Assembly (NCBI RefSeq): GCF_048593165.1
Contig: NZ_CP184271.1
Length of the DNA: 64,000 nucleotides
Source: Pectobacterium sp013449375
GTDB taxonomy: Bacteria; Pseudomonadota; Gammaproteobacteria; Enterobacterales; Enterobacteriaceae
Strand: one strand, 5' to 3'
In this document: positions 1 through 7,985 of the stretch, piece after piece
Layout: each line of letters opens with the position of its first letter
Numbering within the stretch: the stretch's first letter is position 1
Notes under the pieces: model-generated
Told to the model about the DNA's origin: nothing
What the model saw: the letters and a program-made list of their open reading frames with translations, nothing else
Database searches by the model: none
Translations under genes and position numbers: made by a program

Positions 1-383
1 GCGCCGGTGTGGTTTTCACCCCGCAATACTGGAAGCGCGAGTACCAGTTGCAAGACGGCGATATTGACGAAACGCCCAAAGAGACGCGCCCTGGTCAATC
101 ACTGGCGTTCGCGGAAGCCGTCAATGCTGACGTTGACGCACAGGACGCGCTCGATGCCGCGCTGGATGTTGTGATGAACGGTGGCCAGCTCGACGATACG
201 CTGGAGCCGCTGCTGGCTCCGCTGTTTGAACGTGTTCAGTCCGGCGTTCGTCCCGGCGATCTGCTGGGTGAACTGGCAGAGCTGTATCCGCAGATGAAGG
301 CCGACGACCTGCAGGAGCGGCTGGCGCGTATTCTGTTTGTAGCCAATATCTGGGGGCGTCTGCATGAGCGTAACCGCGACTGA
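1..383 (+). CDS. Mu gp29-like portal protein (DUF935), C-terminal part
   Basis: The window opens inside this gene, so only about the last 126 codons are present (frame from base 3). In Mu-like phages this protein forms the portal ring through which DNA enters the capsid. The identification rests mainly on position: it directly precedes a gpF-like gene, as gp29 precedes gp30 in Mu, and overlaps it by 20 nt. The visible part is acidic and helical, including an ARILFVANIWGR stretch near the end, which is compatible with the C-terminus of the DUF935 family. The fold cannot be checked from this fragment alone. Confidence 0.7.
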   Translation, partial: AGVVFTPQYWKREYQLQDGDIDETPKETRPGQSLAFAEAVNADVDAQDALDAALDVVMNGGQLDDTLEPLLAPLFERVQSGVRPGDLLGELAELYPQMKADDLQERLARILFVANIWGRLHERNRD

Positions 384-1185
384 ACTGGCGTACTGCATGA
401 CGCTACCACCTAAGCGGGCCATCGGCTACCTGCAGGCAAAGGGCTATGCGATAAGCTGGGACTGGGAAGAGGTTTGGCAGGAATCTCATGCCCGCGCTTT
501 TACCGTGGCTAAAGTGACCCGGCTGGATATTCTGGAAGATATCCGCCGCGCCTTGCAGGAAGCACTGGATGACGGCAAGACTGACCGCTGGTTTCGTAAA
601 GAGCTGGAGCCGGTGCTGCAGAAGAAAGGTTGGTGGGGGCCGCGTGATACCACCGACCCGGTGACCGGTGAACCCGTCACTATTCAGCAGGGTTCGCTGT
701 GGCGGCTGGATACCATCTTCCGTACCAATATGTCGGTGCTCTACAGCGCTGGCCGCTGGGCGGCGCAGATGGAAAACGTCGACGATCGGCCTTACTGGAT
801 GTACAGCGCCATTCGTGACAAGCATACGCGGCAAAGCCATCTGTCGATGCACGGGCTGGTTTTTCGTTTCGACGATCCATTCTGGCAGGCATTCTACCCG
901 CCGAACGGTTGGCGTTGCCGCTGTAGTGTGATCGCCCTGAGCCAGCACGATATCGAACGGCGCGGGCTGAAGGTGGCTAACGCCATTAATGCGATGGGCT
1001 GGGAACTGAAGTTGGTGAGCGAGAAAACCGGCGAGATGCAGCGTGTGGCCACGTTCAATACGGGCAGCACAACAATCAGTACCGATCTGGGATGGTCGTA
1101 TGCGCCGGGCGCGGCGTATCGCCCGGACTTGGCCCGTTATCAGGGCGGCCTCACGTCCCTGGCTAAACAGGAGTTATCGTCATGA
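364..1185 (+). CDS. Mu gpF-like minor head protein (gp30)
   Basis: This is a 273-residue protein of the Mu F / SPP1 gp7 family, a minor capsid component associated with the portal and head assembly. The diagnostic part lies near residues 130-200: a conserved region with RDKHTRQSH, then NGWRCRCSVIALSQ, the Cys-Arg-Cys signature of this family. It is shorter than Mu gpF, lacking much of the C-terminal extension. Its ATG overlaps the portal gene, and its end overlaps the next gene by 4 nt, as expected for translationally coupled head genes. Confidence 0.82.
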   Translation: MSVTATELAYCMTLPPKRAIGYLQAKGYAISWDWEEVWQESHARAFTVAKVTRLDILEDIRRALQEALDDGKTDRWFRKELEPVLQKKGWWGPRDTTDPVTGEPVTIQQGSLWRLDTIFRTNMSVLYSAGRWAAQMENVDDRPYWMYSAIRDKHTRQSHLSMHGLVFRFDDPFWQAFYPPNGWRCRCSVIALSQHDIERRGLKVANAINAMGWELKLVSEKTGEMQRVATFNTGSTTISTDLGWSYAPGAAYRPDLARYQGGLTSLAKQELSS

Positions 1186-1631
1186 GTACCGTCAGCATCA
1201 CGATTAACGACAGCGATCTGCGTCGTGGACTGCGTGCGCTGGAGAGCGCAGCAGCGGATATGACCCCGGCGATGCGCAAGATTGCCGGCACGCTGCACGC
1301 GGAAACCGATATCAATTTTGATGAGAGCGGACGACCTGAATGGATTGTGTCTCAGGCAGCGGAAGACCGCAGCGGCCAGACGCTGCGCAAAACCGGACGG
1401 CTGCAGGGATCGGTATCAACCGAATATGATTCCAGCACGGCGATGATCGGCACCAATACTGTTTATGGTGCTATCCACCAGTTTGGCGGCAAGACCGGGC
1501 GCAATGAATCTGTCGAACTGCCTGCCCGTCCGTATCTGCCGATAGATGAAGAGGGTAACCTGCAATCCGAGGCGGTCAACTCAGTATTGGACACCGTCCA
1601 ACGGCATCTTGAATCTGCGGCGCAGCGTTGA
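1182..1631 (+). CDS. Mu gpG-like virion morphogenesis / tail completion protein
   Basis: A 149-residue protein of the phage virion morphogenesis family (Mu gpG, P2 gpS relatives), thought to act at the head-tail connection or tail completion. Seen in the sequence are the N-terminal SITINDSDLRRGLRALE helix, the middle motif GRLQGSVSTEYDSSTAMIGTN, split here by its conserved glycine turns, the VYGAIHQFGG motif typical of the family, and ARPYLPID near the end. It starts with ATGA overlap on the preceding gene. A 195-bp non-coding gap with possible regulatory elements follows. Confidence 0.78.
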   Translation: MSTVSITINDSDLRRGLRALESAAADMTPAMRKIAGTLHAETDINFDESGRPEWIVSQAAEDRSGQTLRKTGRLQGSVSTEYDSSTAMIGTNTVYGAIHQFGGKTGRNESVELPARPYLPIDEEGNLQSEAVNSVLDTVQRHLESAAQR

Positions 1632-1687
1632 TTTCACGCGGCACGGTTAAGCCAATGTGCCGCCTAGCCTGAAAAATGGCTTAAATT

Positions 1688-1727
1688 CCTTTATAAAGGC
1701 TTTACAGCCGCACTATTCCCGCCCCGC
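1688..1727 (+). promoter_or_regulatory. Possible phage late regulatory region ahead of gene I
   Basis: The gap between gpG and the protease gene holds a perfect 12-bp palindrome, CCTTTATAAAGG (1688-1699), followed by TTCCCGCCCCGC (1716-1727). The second motif recurs exactly at 7619-7630 in the only other long gap of this operon. In phage Mu a C-activated promoter (PI) lies upstream of gene I, so a promoter here fits by position. I do not see a convincing match to the Mu C site, so the activator is unknown. Confidence 0.35.
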
Positions 1728-1826
1728 CAAACTGGCTTTGCTCCCTGTTTTTCTTAATGGGGGTTAACAGCCAACTTTAATGCTTACGTTGACACTGTCC
1801 TGAGTTTTCCAAACCGGGACAGCACT

Positions 1827-2936
1827 ATGCCACTCCACATTTTTAAATCCGGCACCCATACCGATATGCACGGCACGAAACTGCCGTTTACACCTGCTGA
1901 TTTGGCGGCATGTGCAGCGGCTTATGACCCTGCAGTGCATGAAGCCCCGATGGTGATCGGCCACCCGAAAGCGGATGCCCCGGCCTATGGCTGGGTGGCT
2001 TCATTGTCAACCAGCGGCGGCGATCTGCTGGCTGAATCTAAGCAGGTCGATCCGCAGTTCGCCGAACTGGTGGATGCGGGACGTTACAAGAAAGTTTCCG
2101 CCTCGTTCTACTTGCCTGATTCGCCCAATAACCCGAAGCCCGGCACGCTCTATCTGCGTCACGTAGGGTTTCTTGGCGCACAGCCGCCGTCGATTAAAGG
2201 GCTGCAGCAGGTGGCCTTCAATGAACAGGAAGATGGCGTGGTCGAGTTCGCCGACTGGGGAATGATGACCAGCGCCAGCCTGTTTAACCGCCTGCGTGAG
2301 TTCATCATCAGCAAATTCGGCATGGAAGAAGCCGACAGCGTCCTGCCGTCGTGGCAACTCGACACGCTGCGTGATGAAGCGATGCGGGAGGACAAAACCG
2401 TACAAGCCGACCCGGCATTTCAGGAACCCAACCCCGCTAATCCCACATCTATCCATGAGGACACCACTGTGACCAAAGAAGAAATTGAGGCCCTGCAGGC
2501 CGAGAACGCCCGCCTGAAGGCAGATGCCGCCACCCGACTGGCTGCTGACGCGAAGCTGAGACAGGACACGATGCATACCGGCAACGTCGCCTTTGCTGAA
2601 AAACTGGTGACGGAAGGCCGTCTGGTGCCAGCGGCAAAGGCCGTTGTCATCGCGCTGCTGGATGAGGTCTCCAAAGGCGAACAGCCGGTTGAATTCGCTG
2701 AAGGTGAGGTGAAAAAGCCGCTGGCCAGCGCGTTTAAGGAGCTGCTAGGTGGAGCGACACCTGTACTGGATTTCAGTGAGCACGCCACCAAAGATCGCGT
2801 CAGCGTCGATCTCACCACGACGTCAGCGGAATTTGCTGAAGCCGATCCTGAGCGCCTGGCACTGGACCAAAAAGCCACGGCGCTGGCGAAGAAAGAAGGC
2901 ATTAGCTACGACGCTGCCGTCGCACGCTGCCTGTAA
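1827..2936 (+). CDS. Mu gpI-like prohead protease / scaffold precursor
   Basis: A 369-residue homologue of the Mu I protein (gp32), the maturation protease that processes the prohead. The N-terminal half, to about residue 200, carries the family features: FKSGTHTDMHGTKLPFTPADL, with its conserved histidine, the APMVIGHPKADAPAYGW region, then FAELVDAGRYKKVSASFYLP and LRHVGFLGAQPPSIKG. The C-terminal half begins with a coiled-coil stretch (EEIEALQAENARLK) and looks like a scaffold domain. A weak ribosome site (GGGA) precedes the ATG. The major capsid gene lies 36 nt downstream, as in Mu. Confidence 0.82.
   Translation: MPLHIFKSGTHTDMHGTKLPFTPADLAACAAAYDPAVHEAPMVIGHPKADAPAYGWVASLSTSGGDLLAESKQVDPQFAELVDAGRYKKVSASFYLPDSPNNPKPGTLYLRHVGFLGAQPPSIKGLQQVAFNEQEDGVVEFADWGMMTSASLFNRLREFIISKFGMEEADSVLPSWQLDTLRDEAMREDKTVQADPAFQEPNPANPTSIHEDTTVTKEEIEALQAENARLKADAATRLAADAKLRQDTMHTGNVAFAEKLVTEGRLVPAAKAVVIALLDEVSKGEQPVEFAEGEVKKPLASAFKELLGGATPVLDFSEHATKDRVSVDLTTTSAEFAEADPERLALDQKATALAKKEGISYDAAVARCL
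2469..2936 (+). CDS. Putative nested scaffold protein (Mu gpZ-like), internal in-frame start
   Basis: Within the protease gene a GTG at 2469 is in frame and preceded by GAGGA at 2456-2460, an 8-nt spacing. It would give a 155-residue product consisting of exactly the coiled-coil and C-terminal half. In Mu the scaffold Z is produced from the 3' part of gene I in the same frame, so this is the expected arrangement. The start itself is inferred from the ribosome site and domain boundary only. Confidence 0.5.
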   Translation: MTKEEIEALQAENARLKADAATRLAADAKLRQDTMHTGNVAFAEKLVTEGRLVPAAKAVVIALLDEVSKGEQPVEFAEGEVKKPLASAFKELLGGATPVLDFSEHATKDRVSVDLTTTSAEFAEADPERLALDQKATALAKKEGISYDAAVARCL

Positions 2937-2972
2937 CCGCAGCAATCCGTAACAGTAAGAAAAGGAAACATC

Positions 2973-3908
2973 ATGTCTGATTATTTAAGAGGCAAGCGCG
3001 TCGTTGATCCGGTGCTGACCCGTGTGGCTCGGGGTTACAAGAATGCCGCGTTTATCGGCGAGAGCATCTTCCCCATCGTTCAGGTGGAAAAGGAAGGCAT
3101 TGTGGTGCCGCTGTTCGGTAAAGGCGCATTCGTTGAATACGACACCGAACGTGCGGTCGGCGCAGAAAGTAACGTGCTGCTGCGTGAGAAGTCCAGTTCG
3201 ATGGATTTGGTGCTTAACGAGCACGACCTGGCTGCGCCAGTGGACTACCGCGAACAGGCTGAATCGCTGTTCAACGAAGAGGCAAAAGCCATTCGTCGTG
3301 CGACTAACGGTGTCAACCTGAAGCGCGAACTGTATGCCGCCCGACTGGCGCAAGACCCGAAGGTCTATCTGGCTGGTTCGAAAAAAGCGCTGGCCGCCGC
3401 GGAGCGCTGGACAAACGGTAAGGGTGAACCCGTCACTGTGATTGAAGCGGGTATCGAAGCGATTCGTAATGCGACGGGCTTACGTCCGAACCTGATGACG
3501 ATGGGCGCCAGCGTCATGTCAGCATTGCGCTATCACCCAGCGATTCAGGCACAAATTGGGGCTAACGAGCGTAAACGGATCACAACGGAAATCCTGCAGG
3601 ACATCTTCCAGATCCCAAAAGTTGTGATCGGTGAGCCAGTTTCCAGTCAGGACGCTAAGAAAGCCCCTATCGATGTCTGGGCTGACAACCTGATGCTGCA
3701 CTACGTTTCACCGCCGCAGCCTGGTACGGAAAGTGCGGACGAAAACGAGCCGTCGTTTGGTTACACCTTCCGCCGCAAAGGGATGCCTGTTTCTGACAAA
3801 TATCCGGGCGTGGGCGGCAAAGTTTCCTATGCGCGTTTCACCGATATCTACAAAGTCGCGGTGGTTGGCGGCGATGCCGGGTATCTCATCACCAATATCC
3901 TGAAATAA
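2973..3908 (+). CDS. Major capsid protein
   Basis: A 311-residue protein immediately after the protease/scaffold gene, with a strong AAAGGAAA ribosome site. It has the length and position of the Mu major head subunit (gpT). The sequence shows an N-terminal segment rich in hydrophobic and charged residues (GESIFPIVQVEKEG), a long central alpha-helical domain containing NLKRELYAARLAQDP, the loop RPNLMTMGASVMSALRYHP, and C-terminal strands ending in GGDAGYLITNILK. These suggest an HK97-type coat fold. Assignment to a particular capsid family cannot be settled by eye; the role is supported by the cement-like gene that follows. Confidence 0.78.
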   Translation: MSDYLRGKRVVDPVLTRVARGYKNAAFIGESIFPIVQVEKEGIVVPLFGKGAFVEYDTERAVGAESNVLLREKSSSMDLVLNEHDLAAPVDYREQAESLFNEEAKAIRRATNGVNLKRELYAARLAQDPKVYLAGSKKALAAAERWTNGKGEPVTVIEAGIEAIRNATGLRPNLMTMGASVMSALRYHPAIQAQIGANERKRITTEILQDIFQIPKVVIGEPVSSQDAKKAPIDVWADNLMLHYVSPPQPGTESADENEPSFGYTFRRKGMPVSDKYPGVGGKVSYARFTDIYKVAVVGGDAGYLITNILK

Positions 3909-3918
3909 TGGGGGCATT

Positions 3919-4257
3919 ATGGGAGCCACACAACAGGTCATTCTGACCACCACGGTTCTGGCCACTGCTGCCCTGGCACAGCAGCGTTTCGTCGGCGCGG
4001 ATAACGCCCCGTGTCAGGCGGGTGCTGCCGCATTGGGCGTTGCCGAGGTAGATGGAGCCACGGGTGACGCCGTGCCGGTCAATGTACTGGGTATCGTTGC
4101 CGTCGAAGCCGGAGCCGCTATCGAGCGCGGTAAATCTGTCCAGTCTGACGAGTCCGCCCGCGCCGTTCTGCTGACGGACGTGGGCGTATCGAATGGCATA
4201 GCACTTGATGCAGCCCTCGCCGAAGGCGACGTCATCCGAATCCTGCGCGGGGTGTAG
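3919..4257 (+). CDS. DUF2190-like capsid cement/decoration protein
   Basis: A 112-residue, low-complexity, alanine/valine/glycine-rich beta protein. It has the recurring pattern of the DUF2190 family: an early RFVGADNAPCQAGAAALGV segment, then DAVPVNVLGIVAVEAGAAI and the final DVIRILRG. Members of this family sit directly after capsid genes and are thought to decorate or stabilise the head. It lies 10 nt after the capsid stop and 2 nt before the next start, so it is part of the head operon. Confidence 0.75.
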   Translation: MGATQQVILTTTVLATAALAQQRFVGADNAPCQAGAAALGVAEVDGATGDAVPVNVLGIVAVEAGAAIERGKSVQSDESARAVLLTDVGVSNGIALDAALAEGDVIRILRGV

Positions 4258-4259
4258 CC

Positions 4260-4706
4260 ATGTACTGCACGTTGGCGGATTTACTGGAGCAGGTGCCGGA
4301 GTCTACGCTGATCCAGTTGACCAATGAAACGGTAGGCTTTGATGCGCCACCTCCGGTTAACACCACGGTAGTGGACAGTTGCATTCGCTATGCCGATGAG
4401 CTGATCGACGCCCATCTGCGCGGGCGTTACACCTTGCCGCTGGCTGAAATCCCCACCGTGCTACGCGACATTGCGGTCACGCTGACTCGCTACCGGTTGT
4501 ATGCACGTCGCCCGGAAGGGACGATGCCGGATACGGTAAAAGACGACAACAAAGCAGCCACGCGTCAATTGGAAGCGATTCGTGATGCGAAGCTGACGCT
4601 GGGCCTGCCGTCAACCAGCCAGGATGTGCCGGAGTCTGGTGAGTTTCGGGTACGGGCGCGCCGCGCCACCTTTGGCGGCAACAATGGCATGCTGGAGAAA
4701 TACTGA
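4260..4706 (+). CDS. Mu gp36-like protein (DUF1320), head-tail connector
   Basis: A 148-residue DUF1320 protein. The family signature is visible: YCTLADLLEQVPESTLIQLT at the N-terminus, IRYADELIDAHLRGRYTLPL in the middle, followed by LRDIAVTLTRYRLYARR and a disordered C-terminus. In Mu and related phages this gene lies between the capsid genes and gp37 and is taken to be a head completion or adaptor protein. Its stop overlaps the next start by one base (TGATG). Confidence 0.85.
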   Translation: MYCTLADLLEQVPESTLIQLTNETVGFDAPPPVNTTVVDSCIRYADELIDAHLRGRYTLPLAEIPTVLRDIAVTLTRYRLYARRPEGTMPDTVKDDNKAATRQLEAIRDAKLTLGLPSTSQDVPESGEFRVRARRATFGGNNGMLEKY

Positions 4707-5173
4707 TGGATGTTAATCCGGTTATCGAAGCGGTTGTCGCTCGCCTGAAGGAAAAACTGTCCCAGCTACAGATTGAGTATTTCCCGGAGAAGCCCGCCGA
4801 CTTCCGCCTCAATCATCCAGTTGGGGCGGTTCTGGTGAGCTATGCCGGTTCCCGCTTTGGAAAACCGGAAGATATCGGCGCGGTGATGCAGTCCCACACC
4901 ATCACCCTGAACACCACCGTGGTGTTCCGTCAGTTGAACGGACGTCAGGGCGCGGTGGCGGTGCTGGATATCGTGCGTCGGGTACTGTGCGGTTACAAAC
5001 CGCCGAACTGCCGCCGAAAAATCTGGCTGGTGCGTGACGTGTTTCTGGGCAATGTCGGCGGGCTGTGGCAGTACGCGCTGGATTTCTCAACAGAGTCCGT
5101 CCAGTTGGAAGACACCGATTTACCCGATGGGCCGCTACTGTCCCTGGTCAATTATGAGGAAAATGAATCATGA
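4706..5173 (+). CDS. Mu gp37-like protein (DUF1834), tail terminator candidate
   Basis: A 155-residue protein matching the DUF1834 / gp37 position and pattern. It has an N-terminal helix (VIEAVVARLKEKLSQ), a GAVLVSYAGSRFGKPED turn, a strand motif TITLNTTVVFRQLNGRQGA, and a closing tract resembling WQYALDFSTESVQ. Such proteins are thought to cap the tail tube and join it to the head. It is coupled to both neighbours by 1-nt and 4-nt overlaps. Confidence 0.75.
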   Translation: MDVNPVIEAVVARLKEKLSQLQIEYFPEKPADFRLNHPVGAVLVSYAGSRFGKPEDIGAVMQSHTITLNTTVVFRQLNGRQGAVAVLDIVRRVLCGYKPPNCRRKIWLVRDVFLGNVGGLWQYALDFSTESVQLEDTDLPDGPLLSLVNYEENES

Positions 5174-5394
5174 AATACCGTTATACCGGGCCAGCCAGTG
5201 GCGTCACGCTGGCTGATGGCACCGAGGTGCTGTTGTGGCCAGACAGTGTGGTCTCCCTCCCGGAAGAGCACGATTACGTCAAAACGCTGGTTGCGCTGAA
5301 GCATTTACTCGCCGAGCCGGATGTCATCGCAGCATCCGCTGCCCGCCGTAAAAATGCCGGTGAAGAGAAAACGGAGGTGAACAGTGGCAGCTAA
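5170..5394 (+). CDS. Small DUF2635-like phage protein (gp38 position)
   Basis: A 74-residue protein that begins with a glycine-poor beta segment, LADGTEVLLWPDSVVSLPEEH, then DYVKTLVALKHLL. This resembles the DUF2635 family found immediately before contractile tail sheath genes. It overlaps both the gp37-like gene (ATGA) and the sheath gene (11 nt). No function is known for the family; its constant position suggests a tail assembly role. Confidence 0.65.
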   Translation: MKYRYTGPASGVTLADGTEVLLWPDSVVSLPEEHDYVKTLVALKHLLAEPDVIAASAARRKNAGEEKTEVNSGS

Positions 5395-6811
5395 CTATTT
5401 ACACGGCGTCGAAACCACGGAAGTGGAAAACGGCGCACGTCCGGTGAAAACCGTGAAGTCCGCCGTTATCGGTCTGATCGGCACCGCGCCAACGGGGCCA
5501 GTCAATACCGTTACGCTGTGCCTGTCAGAGAAAGATGCGGCACAGTTCGGCAGTCAGTACAGTGGTTTCACTATTCCACAGGCGCTGGATGCTATCTATG
5601 ACCACGGCGCGGGAACGGTGCTGGTCATCAACGTGCTTGACCCGGACGTGCATAAAACCCACGTCGATAATGTCAGTGTGACGTTGGCAGCCGCGACAGG
5701 AAAAGCCCAACTGGCACACCGTGCCATCGCTAATTTGGTGTTGCGCCAGTCGCTGGAAACCACACCGTATATTGACGGTACCGACTACCAGCTCGATGCG
5801 CAAACTGGCGTGATTACCCGGTTGAACAGCAACATCCCGACAGATGATGCGGTGCTGGCCAGCTACGATTATGCTGACCCGACGAAAGTGACGGCAGCAG
5901 AGATTATCGGGGCGGTCAATGCAGCGGGGAACCGTACCGGCATGAAGCTGCTGCACGATACCTATAACCAGTTCGGTTTCTTTGCCAAAATCCTCATTGC
6001 GCCGGTCTTCTGTACCCAGAACAGCGTCAGCGTGGAGCTGATTGCGCTGGCTGACAAACTGGATGCCATCACCTATATCGATGCGCCGATTGGCACTACG
6101 TTTGCGCAGGTACTGGCGGGTCGTGGGCCAACGGGTAGCATCAACTTCAATACCAGCTCCGACCGTGTGCGGCTGTGCTATCCGCATGTCAAAGTCTATG
6201 ACGCACAGACCAACAGCGAACGGCTGGAACCGCTGTCACAGCGTGCGGCGGGGTTGCGCGCCAAAGTCGACCTGGAGAGAGGTTTCTGGTGGTCGTCTTC
6301 CAATCAAGAGCTGCTGGGCATCACTGGCGTGGAGCGTCAGTTATCCGCGATGATCGACGATCCGAACAGTGAAGTGAACCTGCTGAACGAACAAGGCATT
6401 ACCACCGTGTTCAACAGCTACGGCTCCGGGCTACGTCTGTGGGGTAATCGCTGTGCGGCGTGGCCAACCGTGACTCATATGCGCAACTTTGAGAACGTGC
6501 GACGCACCGGTGATGTGATCAACGAGTCTATCCGCTACTTCAGCCAGCAATACATCGACATGCCGATCACTCAGGCGCTGATCGACGCGCTGACCGAATC
6601 GGTGAACGGCTATGGCCGTAAGCTGATTGGTGACGGTGCGCTGTTGGGCTTCAAATGCTGGTATGACCCGGCACGTAATGAAGAAACGGAGCTGGCAGCG
6701 GGCCATCTGTTGCTGAGCTACAAATACACACCGCCACCGCCGTTGGAGCGGTTGACGTTCGAGACGGAGATCACCTCCGAATATCTGGTCACGTTGGAGG
6801 GCAATAGCTGA
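5384..6811 (+). CDS. Contractile tail sheath protein (Mu gpL-like)
   Basis: A 475-residue sheath subunit that polymerises around the tail tube and contracts during DNA injection. Seen are the N-terminal YLHGVETTEVENGARPVK segment that links neighbouring subunits, the sheath motif VIGLIGTAP, a central YPHVKVYDAQTN region, the LLNEQGITTVFNSYGSGLRLWGNR tract (split by conserved Gly-Ser), and VRRTGDVINESIRYFSQQY near the C-terminus, typical of Mu/P2 sheath proteins. It starts at GTG inside the preceding gene. The length matches Mu gpL. Its presence shows that this prophage encoded a myovirus-type tail. Confidence 0.92.
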   Translation: MAANYLHGVETTEVENGARPVKTVKSAVIGLIGTAPTGPVNTVTLCLSEKDAAQFGSQYSGFTIPQALDAIYDHGAGTVLVINVLDPDVHKTHVDNVSVTLAAATGKAQLAHRAIANLVLRQSLETTPYIDGTDYQLDAQTGVITRLNSNIPTDDAVLASYDYADPTKVTAAEIIGAVNAAGNRTGMKLLHDTYNQFGFFAKILIAPVFCTQNSVSVELIALADKLDAITYIDAPIGTTFAQVLAGRGPTGSINFNTSSDRVRLCYPHVKVYDAQTNSERLEPLSQRAAGLRAKVDLERGFWWSSSNQELLGITGVERQLSAMIDDPNSEVNLLNEQGITTVFNSYGSGLRLWGNRCAAWPTVTHMRNFENVRRTGDVINESIRYFSQQYIDMPITQALIDALTESVNGYGRKLIGDGALLGFKCWYDPARNEETELAAGHLLLSYKYTPPPPLERLTFETEITSEYLVTLEGNS

Positions 6812-7335
6812 TGGCCGGGAAAATTGAAGTAAACCGCATCACCAACGCCAACATCTATCTGGATGGGGTGAACCTGCTGGGACGTGCTGAAGAGGTGAAA
6901 CTGCCGGATGTCAGCATGGTGATGCAGGAGCATAAGGCGCTGGGGATGGTAGGTAAGGTTGAACTGCCTGCCGGGTTCGACAAACTGGAGGGCGAGATCA
7001 AGTGGAACTCGTTCTACCGGGACGCGATGCTTGGTGCAGCAAACCCGTACAAGACGCTGGCGTTACAGTGCCGTTCCAGCGTTGAGCGCTACAGTTCCCA
7101 AGGACGTATTGATGAAATCCCGCTAGTGACGTACATGACCATCATGTTCAAGAAGAACCCGTTGGGTACGTTCAAGCAGCATGAGAACGCCGAGTTCTCC
7201 AGTAGCTTCACCTGTTCTTATCTGAAGCAGGTTCTGGACGGCGAAGAGCTGCTGGAGCTGGATTATCTGGCCAATATCTTCCGCGTGGGTGGCATCGACC
7301 AGCTGACGGACTATCGTATGAATATCGGGGGCTAA
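6811..7335 (+). CDS. Major tail tube protein (Mu gpM / P2 FII-like)
   Basis: A 174-residue tube protein that stacks as hexamers inside the sheath. It begins GKIEVNRITNANIYLDG and contains the conserved AEEVKLPDVSMVMQEHKALG segment, a feature of the P2 FII family, and VGKVELPAGFDKLEGEIKW. It overlaps the sheath stop by one base, the standard L-M order in Mu. Confidence 0.92.
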   Translation: MAGKIEVNRITNANIYLDGVNLLGRAEEVKLPDVSMVMQEHKALGMVGKVELPAGFDKLEGEIKWNSFYRDAMLGAANPYKTLALQCRSSVERYSSQGRIDEIPLVTYMTIMFKKNPLGTFKQHENAEFSSSFTCSYLKQVLDGEELLELDYLANIFRVGGIDQLTDYRMNIGG

Positions 7336-7341
7336 AATACT

Positions 7342-7542
7342 ATGAGTGAGAAAATCGTATTACGCGCAGAGCAGATCAAGGCGTTGGCTAATTTTGCAGA
7401 ATCGGAAGGCCAGCCAGAGTATACCATCACCCACGGCACCATTCCCGCCTTTGAGGCCAATGATGGCACTCTCGTGCCAGAGTATTGCGGGCTGATTGCC
7501 TATTCCGAGTCTGAGCAGCATGGCGTGCTGCAACTGAACTAA
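7342..7542 (+). CDS. Small phage protein of unknown function
   Basis: A 66-residue acidic protein located 6 nt after the tube gene. I do not recognise a family. It has no membrane segment, cysteine pair or nucleic acid motif. The body is a short helix (RAEQIKALANFAESEG) followed by a beta-rich part (YTITHGTIPAFEANDGTLV). Because it lies between the tube and the tail chaperone and ends just before a terminator, it was probably translated with the tail genes. Similar small genes occupy this slot in other Mu-like prophages. Confidence 0.6.
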   Translation: MSEKIVLRAEQIKALANFAESEGQPEYTITHGTIPAFEANDGTLVPEYCGLIAYSESEQHGVLQLN

Positions 7543-7565
7543 GCAACTGCTGTATTTCTATATAT

Positions 7566-7593
7566 AAGGAGGGATAGGTTTCCCTCCTTTTTT
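7566..7593 (+). terminator. Rho-independent terminator after the tube gene block
   Basis: A 9-bp perfect stem (AAGGAGGGA pairing with TCCCTCCTT, loop of six) is followed by a run of six T. It separates the head/sheath/tube block from the chaperone/tape measure block. The next genes therefore need their own promoter or readthrough. Confidence 0.8.
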
Positions 7594-7618
7594 CGTTAAC
7601 TGCCATTAATATTGGTTT

Positions 7619-7630
7619 TTCCCGCCCCGC
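7619..7630 (+). promoter_or_regulatory. Second copy of the phage gap motif TTCCCGCCCCGC
   Basis: An exact 12-nt repeat of 1716-1727, again in a non-coding gap of the prophage and 52 nt before the next start codon. It lies just downstream of the terminator, where a promoter for the tail chaperone and tape measure genes would be expected. The function is inferred only from this repetition and position. Confidence 0.3.
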
Positions 7631-7682
7631 ACCATACTGCCCCTGAACGCTAATTCACATTAATGTCACCAGGAGCATCAGC

Positions 7683-7985
7683 ATGTCTGAAACCTTTACG
7701 TTATCGATCCCTTACTCCACTGCCGCGGGCGTCAAACTGGAATCCCTGTCCCTGCGGCGTCTGCAGGTCAAAGACCTCAAAGCGGTACGCAAAATCAGTG
7801 ATAAAGCCGAAGACTGGGATGACCTGCTGATTGCGCGTTCCAGCGGTCTTCCACCTGAAGACCTGGATGGGATGGATTTAGCTGACTATCTGGCGCTGCA
7901 AAAACGATTTCAGCACCTTACAGGGGTGGTTACATCATCCGAAAACACTGATTCAGGCGCAGGCGCTGCTGGCGAGGTGGTTTAG
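7683..7985 (+). CDS. Tail assembly chaperone, upstream frame (Mu gp41 / P2 E-like)
   Basis: A 100-residue protein in the usual place before the tape measure gene, with an AGGAG ribosome site. The sequence fits the tail assembly chaperone family: an N-terminal SIPYSTAAGVKLESLSLRRL strand region followed by the helical LQVKDLKAVRKIS part and an acidic segment ending in LADYLALQKRF. Products of this family bind the tape measure protein and recruit tube subunits; they are not part of the virion. The downstream +1 frame encodes a likely C-terminal extension, entered separately. Confidence 0.75.
   Translation: MSETFTLSIPYSTAAGVKLESLSLRRLQVKDLKAVRKISDKAEDWDDLLIARSSGLPPEDLDGMDLADYLALQKRFQHLTGVVTSSENTDSGAGAAGEVV

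Noticed and set aside
5525..6187. 220-codon minus-strand open frame inside the sheath gene
   Set aside because: Antisense to a clear tail sheath protein; no domain recognised.
7342..7542. Possibility that the small protein after the tube is an anti-CRISPR or toxin
   Set aside because: No regulator or partner gene beside it and no motif supports this; its tail-operon position favours a structural or assembly role.
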